A stretch of 64,000 bases of DNA, taken from assembly GCF_932294415.1 (NCBI RefSeq), contig NC_065542.1:53440406-53504405 (forward strand). The letters run 5' to 3'. Source of the stretch: Quercus robur. Its lineage: Eukaryota > Streptophyta > Magnoliopsida > Fagales > Fagaceae. A model generated the notes under the pieces. It worked only from the letters and a program-made list of their open reading frames with translations. It was not told the DNA's origin and did no database searches. Made by a program: the position numbers and the translations under genes. Of the stretch, positions 36,661 through 46,735 are shown piece after piece (position 1 is the first letter of the stretch; every line of letters begins with the position of its first letter).

Positions 36661-36832
36661 TGTTAAGATTATAAACTGAATAGTCTGTATATTGATGTGT
36701 ATAGAACAATGTACAATAGAGAGCCTTATATAGGCTAGATATGTGTGCAGTACAAGTAAAAAGAGTAAACTACAAGTACAGTATACTGGGCTAAGCCCAA
36801 TGGGCTAAACTAGTCTAAGCTATACACTAACG
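36661..36832 (-). repeat. 3' LTR of the Copia element
   Basis: It is identical to the 5' LTR except that position 36832 is G instead of A, which changes the terminal TG to CG on the minus strand. A TATA box (CCTATATAAGG on the minus strand, 36734-36724) gives it a complete promoter pointing toward the TIR gene, about 390 bases away. Confidence 0.95.
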
Positions 36833-36842
36833 TCCCCCCTCA
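36833..36842 (-). other. Polypurine tract
   Basis: TGAGGGGGGA on the minus strand directly before the 3' LTR, the usual plus-strand primer of LTR retrotransposons. It overlaps the end of the polyprotein frame. Confidence 0.85.
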
Positions 36843-39800
36843 AACTCGAGGTGGCAAGGAGGAAGCCAACTGGAGTTTGGATATAAGATCTCGAAGACGA
36901 CCAGGCGGGTGAGTCTTGGTAAAGATATCAGCAGGCTGGTCAGCAGAAGAGATGGAGAATAACTTGAGATTTCCTTTCTTAAGATGCTGGCGAGTGATGT
37001 GGCAGTCGATCTCAATATGCTTAGTGCGTTCATGAAAGACATCATTATGAGCAATGTAGATAGCACTACGATTGTCACAATAAAGAGGAGTGGCAATGGG
37101 CTGTGGAGCATCCATGTCAGCCAAGAGCCAGCGAAGCCAAACAAGCTCACAAGTGGTGTCGGCAAGGGCACGATACTCAGCCTCAGTACTGGAACGGGAA
37201 ACCACATCCTGCTTCTTGCTGCGCCACGAGACCAGAGAAGTACCTAACAGGAAACAGAAACCTGTGATAGAGCATCGATCAGTCGGATCACCTGCCCAGT
37301 CAGCATCTGAATAAGCATGAAGCTCGAGAGAAGATCGAGAGGAGTAATGCAGACCATGATAAAGTGTGCCTTTGACATATCGAAGAATCCGAAGAACAGC
37401 AGCATAGTGGACAGAACGAGATGCATCCATGAACTTACTAACCATACCCACGGCATGTGAAATATCCGGACGAGTAACAGTGAGATAGATCAAACTGCCA
37501 ACCAACTGACGATAGCGAGTAGCATCGGATATAGGTTCACCGTCCAAGGGTGTGAGCTTTGCATTGTATTCCAAAGGAGTGGAAACAGTCTTGTTATCAG
37601 TGACACCGGCTTTGGAGAGAAGATCAGAAGCATATTTAGCCTGGGAAAGATAGTATCCATCAGAGGATGAGGTAACCTCAAGCCCAAGAAAATAGCTGAG
37701 AGTGCCCAGATCTTTCATCTCAAAATGCTGACTAAGGAAGTTCTGAAGAGAGCGGATACCTGCAGAATCATCTCCAGTAATAATCATATCATCAACATAA
37801 AGAAGAATAAGAGTGATACCAGCAGAGGATCGTCGAACAAAGAGAGCAGTGTCATGAGGACTCGAAGTGAAACCCTGCTGAGCAACAACTGAGCTAAACT
37901 TCTCAAACCAAGCTCGAGGAGCCTGCTTGAGGCCATAAAGAGCATGGCGAAGGCGGCAAACTTGATTGCCTGATTGTGGATAGCCAGGGGGTGGTTGCAT
38001 GTACACTTCTTCATGGAGGTCTCCATTGAGGAAAGAATTCTTCACATCCATTTGATAAAGAGGCCAACGGCGAACAGCAGCCACAGCAATGAGACATCTA
38101 ACAGATGTAAGACGAGCAACAGGAGCAAATGTTTCCTCATAGTCAATACCATACTCCTGAGTAAAGCCTTTGGCAACTAGGCGAGCTTTGTATCGTTCAA
38201 CAGATCCATCAGCCTTGGTCTTGATCTTGTAAACCCACCTACAACCTACTACAGACTGACCAGGAGGCAAATCAATCATATCCCAAGTGTGATTCTTATG
38301 AAGGGCATCTAGTTCTTCATTCATAGCTTGCTGCCAAAGAGGGTCAGTATGAGCCTCACGATAGGTGTGAGGTTCATAGAGAGTGGCAAGAGCAAAAGAG
38401 CAATGATAATCAGTGAGATAAGGGGGAGGAATGCTTACCCGAGTGGAACGACGAAGTTCAGGACCAATAGGAGACTCAGGAGAGGGTGGTGCCACAGGAT
38501 CCAATACAGGCGGGTCATATGCCGGAGACAGAATCGGAGATGAGTCGTCTAGAGAGGCAGTCGATGCTGAAGAATCCTCCACAAGTTCAGGATAGAGAGG
38601 GAGGAAAAGATCAGTAAAAATGGGAGACTCTGAGGAAGAAGATGTAGGAAACTGCTGAAGACTCGTGAAAGGACGATGTTCCCAAAACTCAACATGACGG
38701 GAGACACGAAGGCGATGAGAAATGGGATCATAGCAGCGAAACCCTTTTTGAGACACACCATAACCAAGGAAACAACAGAGACGAGTACGAGGTTGGAGCT
38801 TTGTTCGTTCATGAGCAGGAAGAGAGACAAAACAAGCACAACCAAAAACCCGAAGAGAGGAGTAGTCAGGAGTTTGACCATAGAGAAGCTCAAATGGTGA
38901 TTTGTTGTGTGTAGTTGGTGAAGGAATATGATTAATGGTGTGCACAGCAGTGAGTGCAGCCTCACCCCAAAAGCGCTCAGGAAGAGAGGTAGAAATGAGA
39001 AGGGTGCGGACAACATCAAGAATGTGACGATGTTTTCGTTCTGCACGACCATTTTGTTGAGAGGTGTAAGGACAAGACCGCTGAGGAAGAGTACCATGTC
39101 TGTCTAAAAAGGATATGAAAGATTTATCATTATATTCTTGAGCATTATCTGATCGAAAGACTTTAATGGTGCGATTGAACTGTGTTTCAATCATTTTATG
39201 AAATGTTTGGTAAATAGACACAAGTTCAGACCTATGGTGAAGCAGATAAATCCAAGTATACCGAGAAAAATCATCCACAAATATGACAAAATATTTAGAT
39301 CCCCCCTCAGTGGGAACAGGTGCAGGACCCCAAATATCAGAATGTATAAGATCAAAAGGGGCAGAAGAAAAGGAATCACTTTTATTAAAGGGCAATTTTG
39401 TTTGTTTGCCAAAATGACAGGAAGTACAATCAAATTTTTGAAACTGAACTGAACCTAAATGACCTTGAGAAGCTAATAATTGAAGACGAGATAAGGATGG
39501 ATGACCAAGACGAGCATGCCATAGATCAGGTGAGGAGGTGGCAGTGGTAGCAGCTGCAGAAACAACTTGTGAAGGAATCTTCAAGTCATGAACCTCAAAC
39601 ATGCGACCAACCTTACGGCCTGTCCCAAGCACTTGACCCGTCCGGGGATCCTGCACATCCACACCATGATTAGTAAATAGAAGATCTACGCCTAATTCGC
39701 AAAGTTGACCAACAGAAAGCAAATTGAGGGATAACTTTGGAATATGAAAAGTGTCACTAAGGGATAAACAAGGAGAAGAGATTGTTCCTTTATGACTAAC

Positions 39801-40973
39801 AGGCATAGGAGTTCCATCAGCAGTGTAAATGGTGATTGGATGTTCTAAGGGTGCCTTATCAGAAAATTGGGATTCATCAGGAGTCATATGGTTACAACAT
39901 GCAGTATCAAAAAACCAAGGTTGTTTACCTGAGGTGACAGAGAGGGCAGTGGAAGTGCGGGATAAAACCTGTTGAACAACTGCCTCAATATCAGCCGTAG
40001 TAAGTGAGGAAGCCAAAGATGGACCTGTAGGAACCGATGGATCTGAAGGACATACAGCAGCTGCCTGAGGAAGAGAAGCTTTATTCTGCTCTTGCACAAA
40101 TTTCTGTAGCTTACGACAAACAGAGATGTCATGGCCTTTAGCACGGCAAAACTTGCAGTGAATACCTTTGGAAGACTGAGAGGTGGGACGCCCGGAGTTT
40201 ATTCGCGGAGGAGCAGTGAATGCAACAATGGGAGGCTGTGGTGAGGGTGTAGCCAATACATGATCAGATGATGTCATGTGATAAGTAGGCCGACGATTCT
40301 CCTCAGAAATGAGCTCCTTTACTGCAGCATCAAGAGAAGGAGTAGGAGACCGGCTAAGTAGAGAAGCCCTAGTAGGCTCAAAATCCTCACGTAAACCCAT
40401 CATGAAGTGCATAAATCTACGGCGATCCCGGTATTTGACAAAGAGCTCAATGTCCTTAGAACACACCAGTGGAGGATCTGCAGCAGAGAGTTGTTCTCAC
40501 ATAGTAGAAGTCTGAGAATAAAAATCAGAAATAGACTGACCTGTCTCTTGGCGCATTTGATAAAGCTTTGATTCAATGTGAAACTCCAAGCTTGAATCAT
40601 TAGTGCAGTTATAACGATCGGCCAAAAATTTCCAAGCAGCCTCAGCAGTTTCAAGACGAGGAAGAAGATTATGAATGGAGGGAATAGAGGTATTGATAAA
40701 CCAAGATAAGATCTTACTCTGAATACTCTCCCATTCCTCTAGACGTTCTTCATAATCATCTGTTGTAACAGCAGTCTTGGAAGACTCTTCAGCAGCTGTG
40801 GCTTTGGACTTAGGGTCTGGTACTGGCTTAGGAATTGAACCAGTCACATATCTCCACAGTTTACGACCCTTGAGAAAGACGGTCATATTCTGAGACCATG
40901 CATGATAGCTAGTAGGACCATCCAACATGATGGTGATAGGACGTATGATATCTCGTTCACTTTGTTGAGCCAT
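36840..40973 (-). pseudogene. Copia gag-pol polyprotein with one internal stop
   Basis: The frame from MAQQSERDII (ATG 40973) to the stop at 36840 holds 1377 codons including one premature TGA at 40497-40499, where a Trp codon (TGG) would fit. In order: gag (SYHAWSQNMTVFLKGRKLW); CCHC knuckle CKFCRAKGHDISVC; protease DTACCNHMT; pre-integrase LWHARLGHPSLSRL; integrase zinc CTSCHFGK and core (HSDIWGP, SDNAQEY, QQNGRAERKHR); reverse transcriptase (YKARLVAKGFTQ, LLYVDDMIITG); RNase H (YSDADWAGD, SSTEAEYRALADT). All domains after the stop are open. Codon use is unlike the AT-rich surroundings. It probably yields no full polyprotein unless the stop is read through. The lineage within Copia was not determined. 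Confidence 0.95.
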
Positions 40974-41090
40974 AATGAAGAAAATGACCAAAAAGTGAGA
41001 TTTAGATACCTCAAATGCAGAAACGGAGCCCAAAATCAGAATCTACGCGAAAAACTGAGCAAGACAGGTCCTGTTGAAAAATTTTGACTT

Positions 41091-41350
41091 GGTCAACGGT
41101 CAAAGTCAACGGTCAAAGTCAAAGGTCAAAGTCAACGGGCGGCCTGGTCAAGTCAACTGATGACGTGTGCTGACGTGGGCGGTGTGACGTCACGCTAGGG
41201 CTGACGTGGCAGTTCCAGAAACGAAGCTGGCGCGTGGGGCGCGTGTCAGCGCGTGGAGCGCGTGGGAGGGCGTCTGTTCCGGCGCGTGGGGCGCGTGAGT
41301 GAGAGTGGCAGCGCGTGGCGGCGCGTGGCGGCGCGTGTTCGTGAGGCAGA
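41091..41350 (-). promoter_or_regulatory. Copia leader with clustered TTGAC, TGACG and GCGCGTGG motifs
   Basis: Between the primer-binding site and gag, nine copies of the W-box core (GTCAA on plus, TTGAC on minus) lie within about 70 bases (41091-41158). Four TGACG motifs follow within 50 bases (41160-41206), then about ten GCGCGTG repeats (41229-41339). WRKY factors bind TTGAC and TGA-type bZIP factors bind TGACG in plant promoters. Whether these sites act here is inference. The region is far more GC-rich than the rest of the window. Confidence 0.55.
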
Positions 41351-41594
41351 AACTTCAGGCGGCGCGTGTGAGGTTGTTTCTGGCCGTTCTTTGTTGGGTT
41401 TTGCTCGGGATTGTCTGTTCTGTCACTCAATGCCTTTGCTTTGACAGTTGGATGAGCAGAACAATAAGATCCGAGAGTTGTTGGGACTGTGGGCGTGACG
41501 GCGGTGACTCGCTTCTGACAGTGGCTACTGGATGAAGGCGAGGGCAGCGGAAGAACGCTGGAGATGTCCACAGGAACCAGAAAGTCAGAGGAAT

Positions 41595-41607
41595 GGCTCT
41601 GATACCA
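41595..41607 (-). other. Primer-binding site for initiator tRNA-Met
   Basis: TGGTATCAGAGCC on the minus strand follows the 5' LTR directly and is the standard complement of the plant initiator tRNA-Met 3' end. Confidence 0.95.
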
Positions 41608-41779
41608 TGTTAAGATTATAAACTGAATAGTCTGTATATTGATGTGTATAGAACAATGTACAATAGAGAGCCTTATATAGGCTAGATATGTGTGCAGTAC
41701 AAGTAAAAAGAGTAAACTACAAGTACAGTATACTGGGCTAAGCCCAATGGGCTAAACTAGTCTAAGCTATACACTAACA
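41608..41779 (-). repeat. 5' LTR of the Copia element
   Basis: 172 bases, TGTTAG...TTAACA on the minus strand, with a TATA box (CTATATAAGG, 41680-41671). Transcription from here would produce the genomic RNA toward lower coordinates. Confidence 0.95.
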
Positions 41780-41784
41780 GAAGA

Positions 41785-42172
41785 TACAAAGAAATTAGCA
41801 TGAAACACAAAGGAGTCTAGTTTTCAATTTTTTGCACAGCCTTCTGTTTTGTTGTTCTGTACTTTTACAAAAAGCAACAAAAAGTATTCTAATCGTTTAT
41901 TTTGGAATGTTAAATTGAAGGATGTTGGATCTTATTTGACATAACAAACCATGCAAATTTAAATATTACCAAATGTTGGTTCGCCACTTGAGAGGAATGA
42001 TAGAGAGAAGAGGATTGAGGTATTAATAGAAACTTGTGAAGGAAATTCCTCTTTTAACTGCAGTGCACAAGCGGAAGTCAGCCTTGTAAAGAAATGTTTG
42101 CATAATATAAACTTCAGTAAATGTGCATCGAAGTTAGGGGACCCACTTGGTTGATTCACCAATTTTTTCAGC

Positions 42173-42226
<54 letters not shown>

Positions 42227-43072
42227 TGGTAAAATGGTTAATGGTTTTCTCTATGTATACATTTGATAAAGAAATTTATTAGAGTGAGCCTTATTGATTT
42301 GTTTTACCTAAGGACCAAGAATTAGTCCTGACTTAGAGTAATTTGGAATTTTCTAATACAAAATAGAAGTATAGAAAATGCGTGGGTTGGAATCATTTTG
42401 TACCTCCCAAAGAAATGCTTTACTAGGTTCTGACAGTAATGAAATTTAAGATTTATGTTTGTAAAATTACATCACGCAGGGTTATGTTACACTTGAATCT
42501 GTATTACTATGAAAAATATCATAGTAGCTTAAGTTATGGTTGACTCACTCTTGGTCAATTTGAAGTGCTTTCTATAACATCCTTAACAGAATGCCTTTAT
42601 AGCTTACAAATTGAGCAATCTGAGTTTTCACCTTTCTGAAATCGCAATTGACAATTTGACATGTGAGTTAAAAGTGAAGCTCTTTTCTCGGTCATCTATT
42701 ATGTGTTAAGAAATTTTAGTTAGATTTACTAGCTAAGAAAATTTGGTTCTGAATATTATTGCATTGTCTATGTCCTCCAAAATTAAATCTGAGGTATTAG
42801 ATACTGTAGCTGAAAATACTTAGAAGTAAATCAACTAGATTATTAATTATAGCTTTTTTGTTCAGATTACAGTTAATGAGTTAATCCCACAATTGAACAG
42901 ATCACTGTCCTAGCTTTATCGTCCATGTCCTGATTTATGACTATTGGGAGACCATGTGCATTCTGTATATATGATGCCTGAATACAAAACCTACAATCTT
43001 GTTATGTTGAATTCATGTAATATCTCTGATATGCACTATTTGGAAAGCTGGCATTAACCTTCTCTAGATTAG
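41785..43072. other. Non-coding stretch with a (TA)n(GA)n microsatellite
   Basis: AT-rich sequence. A TA run followed by a GA run spans about 42176-42226. No gene, terminus or RNA signal was recognised. Confidence 0.5.
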
Positions 43073-43570
43073 GAATGCCAAGTGCAGCAGCGGGAAAAAG
43101 ACAAAGGAGCTGCATGGAAGACATCAACAGGAAGAAGAAAAAAAGTAAAGAAAGGTTGAAGAGTATCATGAGATTAACGCATGCTTGAAAGGGTATCCAG
43201 ATGAAGATGTCAGAAAAGCACGGAGACTGGTTTCAACTTTCAAGCTTTCATCAGAGCAGCTGAAGAAGTGGTAGAGGTAATCAGAATGTACAATATCAAA
43301 GCCATTACCTCATAAATGGTTTAATCTGTCAAGAGGTTAAGGCTTTAAATTTATGAGAATGTGTTTATTTCTAAAGAGTGTTTCCTGCATACACAGGTTA
43401 ATAGATATCCTTCTGAAATTTCTTTTTTGGATGCTTTTCTTTTCATTACTAAGAAAAAAGTGTTGATTAACTTTCTTATACGCAGGAAATTTAGGAAGCT
43501 GCTGAGAAAGGAGAACTCAATGAACTTGTTCTAATGGACATAATCGCCTTGATCTAGCTAGACAGGATGC
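43073..43570 (+). pseudogene. PAC: PALE CRESS (PAC) gene fragment, broken
   Basis: PALE CRESS is a plastid protein needed for chloroplast RNA handling and development. Two exons of its central part are recognisable with their intron kept. Exon 43073-43276 reads, across small frame changes, QQREKDKG, YHEINACLKGYPDEDVRKAR, RLVSTF and FIRAAEEVVE. It ends at a GT donor (GAG|GTAATC). After the intron (acceptor AG at 43484-43485), exon 43486-43570 reads EEAAEKGELNELVLM and then a damaged LDLARQD. Breaks are frameshifts near 43125 and 43242, a TAG near 43491, and a small deletion near 43535. Because the intron is retained this is a segmental copy, not a retrocopy. Recognition is from remembered family sequence. 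Confidence 0.8.
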
Positions 43571-44297
43571 AAGTTGGTCTTTTGTTGTCTCAAAGTTTTG
43601 TGCTTTTCTTCTTATGCAATGTTGTTAGTGTAATGTTTTGCAAAAAAAATTTTAGAATGTAAATGCTTGTAATCACTGATAACTGTGATGTTTAAATTTA
43701 ATGGCTGCCGCTATAAATTTCTCTGTAGGTGTAGGAGTATTTATTGCTTTTCAGCATCAGTTTCTCTAAGTCTCAAATATTTGTACTAAAGGCCTATACT
43801 ACCACTTATTTTCAAAAACAAAACAAAACATAAAAACTTTTTTATACAAGAGTTTGAAGAAAACATTATTTATGAATCTGGAATTTATAAGCATAAAACT
43901 CTCAACTAAATATTTCTCATGAAGCAAAAGCAAATAAGGGAAGAAGTGCTACACAAGACAGGATGGTAATTGAGTCTTTCAAACTATAGAAGCAGGTAGG
44001 AGTAGCAATTCTGATGAGCAAGGCATCCTTATTGATTAGGGACTGTGATGACCAAACTTACTCTCAATTGCATAATACTTTCGAATATTTTTAGAGAAAA
44101 AGAGAGTTAAAGGTTGTCTTCTAGGAGCTTTCTCTCCTTTAGAAAAGAATAAGGTATCAAACAAAAAGAGATATAAAACACTGTTGAACCTTCACTCTCA
44201 ATCTGATATCCAACACAATACCGGTAACTCCAGGAACTTCAAGTTCTTATGGGTTAAGAATGGAAATTAAAATCTATGATATCTAGTCTCTCATTGT

Positions 44298-44341
44298 TCC
44301 TTAGTAGCTCAGTGGTAGAGCAGTTGGCCGCTGGTCATAGG
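44298..44341 (+). pseudogene. Remnant of plastid-type tRNA-Asn (GUU)
   Basis: The segment TCCTTAGTAGCTCAGTGGTA followed by GAGCAGTTGGC matches the acceptor and D-arm side of plastid trnN-GUU. The anticodon loop is missing: the sequence jumps to GCTGGTCATAGGT, resembling the variable region and T-arm start. The 3' acceptor strand is lost. It is probably plastid DNA transferred to the nucleus, and it is not functional. Confidence 0.65.
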
Positions 44342-44774
44342 TATGTCTAACAAAATTTACTCAAGACATCTTAGTTTGTAATTTTGTTTTAAAACAGGAA
44401 TTGGGAGCTCCTTTGTCCTTTTCAGCACAAGGCTTTCTCATGTCCTTTTATTTGTTCCTCATAAATCTTACTACTATAGCATGAGTTCAATAAAATTTGA
44501 TGTAATGCATTCTCTTTATCTCTCTCTAGTGTTGATTCAGATTTTTATATCATTTTTCCGGGATGAAAAGGATGCTTAGGAAGTCTTGATCTGTTACACA
44601 GAAGAGTTGGGGTATACACTATTGTCCATAACTTCATATATTAGTTCCTGGCTTAAAGTTGTTACTTGTTGGTTTCAATATGCATAGGGTTTGAACTTTC
44701 AAAACCAAATGGTGAGCTTTATTGAATCTTGTCTGAAATCAATCTGAAATCGTGCTGATATATCGTGGATTTCC

Positions 44775-44865
44775 AAATATAATTGTTCCAGCCTAGCACA
44801 TCTTGCACCATAATTCCTTATATAATCATTCCAGCCTAGCAGATCTTGCACCATAACTGCCAAGT
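44775..44865. repeat. Tandem duplication of a ~45-bp unit
   Basis: ATTCCAGCCTAGCAGATCTT and its near twin TTGTTCCAGCCTAGCACATC, each continuing GCACCATAA, sit about 45 bases apart (44785 and 44830). Function unknown. Confidence 0.85.
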
Positions 44866-46687
44866 GGGATACCAATTTTAACTGTTGAAATGCATCACTC
44901 AGTTCTATTTCCACAAATCACAGCATTTAATACATTTGGAAGGTAGAATTAGAGACTAGAATGCAGTTGGATCTCAGGAAGAATCATTCTAAAGATTCCC
45001 GTGTGGTTCTATATAACTTCTGTTTCTAGATATTTACATTGATTGGCCTTCATCTTACTTCTTTTTAGGAAGGTCCTGTGCTTGTTCATGTTATTGTGTA
45101 TTTTGACACTTGTGGTTGCTAATATTGTTGTGGAAGAAGAATGTGAACTTATCGAAGAAAGTGAAAGCAGCCTTACCAATCAAAGGATATAAAAACAGGT
45201 TCTAGGAAAGCATGGCAAGGAATCAATTACCAGCTTGCAAGTATTGGGCAATTGTAATGGCTTGTTGACACCACCTCAGTTTGTTATTTCAGTAGGCTTT
45301 ACTTGTTTCATGGACTGTGTATCTGACTTGGCGCTGGTTCTGTCTATCTTTATTATTTTAGTTTGTTAAAATTATAATTGTTTGCAGGATCACACCATTC
45401 TTTTTATCACCAGACTGCCGTTGCCTCCAATTCCTGCAGATTACTCTCAGAGTGATAGCCATTTGATCATCTATGCTCCATTTTGAATGTCCTCGTTGGA
45501 ATATTGAATGTGAATTGTGTTTAGATTTCTCCCTACAAGGCTTGGTGAGTTGCACTTTAAATCTGTCTACTGAGATATGTATGTGGAGTCAACATTAAAT
45601 TAGTTATTGGAGTTGTGTTCTATAAGAGGACCATATTCTCCATGGACTTATGTGGTTAAAGGGGTGGGATGGGACTAGGAACGGAACCAATATTCAAACC
45701 TAGGGGAGGGGGGCAAGCTTAATGTAAGCTCGTTGACTTTTATCTGTGGTATTTTTTTCAAAATTTTTTTTGAGGATTTTTAGAAATTAGGACTTCAACT
45801 CTAGAGAATGGCAACATTAAATCATCACCATTACCTTCTAAATTATTTGTATTTTTTTCTTTCGAAAAAATCAAACATTGCCGGTGACAGGTGACTTCCC
45901 CATTATCTACAATTTTTTTTTTTAAAATGTTTTTATTACTTATAAAGATTTATCTTTCATCTACGTAACAATTCAAATAATTTCTTGACTTGTAAAGTCA
46001 TGATACTTTATCCTACATAAAATTAATGTTTTAATTTTTCATTCCATTTTTTTGTTGAGTTTTCATTCCATTAATTATTTATTTAATTTTAAGGTGCTTC
46101 ATTATTTCCCTATCTTATAAATCTATTGTACCAAAAATTAGTTCCATACTTCCATATAATATATTTTTTTATTAAACATTAAAACTAATGCTAATAATTC
46201 ATTGCACGATAAGAAAGTTATAATTTTTCTACTGATCGGTCAAGTGAAACATTTATTATTCAGCATGAAAGCATTTATCAAAATTCAATTCAAGAGAAAG
46301 AAGCGAAAGATCAGGGAGAAATCAGAGAAAGAGAAAAGAGAGAGGTTTCATGAAAATTTAAAAAAACGCCGACCCTCTGTCACAAAACATATGGCAGAGA
46401 GAGATATCAGATTAGAGATGGGGGATCTATGAACGTACCTCAGTGTGATTATGAACAGTGATCGGATCTAGACGTGGAGAAGCCAAAGTGTTGGTGTGTA
46501 ATTTGTGAAGCGGTCGGCAGCTGTGATCGAAGTCAGTGAAGCGGAGCGATGGTCCGAAGAAGCAGAGTTGGAGGTCTTGAGTTGACTGACTGAGAAATTT
46601 TGGGAAAAAATGGTTGGTGTTTTATGATTTGAGATTGTTTTGTTGGAATTAGGGTATTGCACCCGGTTGTAATTCACCCACCCTTCA
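44866..46687. other. Non-coding stretch, possible decayed hAT end
   Basis: No gene recognised. At about 45672-45715, GGGACTAGGAACGGAACCAA and the following CCTAGGGGAGGGGGG loosely resemble the terminus of the hAT family seen at 22870, but no partner end was found. Confidence 0.35.
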
Positions 46688-46735
46688 CTCACAATATATT
46701 TTTTTTTTTGGTAAAAAGGAAGACTTCATTCACAA

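Larger units (their letters stand above)
36661..41779 (-). mobile_element. Copia-type LTR retrotransposon, near-intact and young (5.1 kb)
   Basis: Both LTRs are 172 bases and differ at one base. The target-site duplication GAAGA flanks the element (36656-36660, 41780-41784). A primer-binding site complementary to initiator tRNA-Met lies next to the 5' LTR and a polypurine tract next to the 3' LTR. One frame covers gag to RNase H with a single internal stop. The element lies upstream of the TIR gene on the same strand. Near-identical LTRs indicate a recent insertion. Confidence 0.97.

Noticed and set aside
45660-46440. A second hAT of the 22870 family
   Set aside because: One end resembles the family terminus but is badly decayed, and neither a partner end nor an 8-base duplication could be found.
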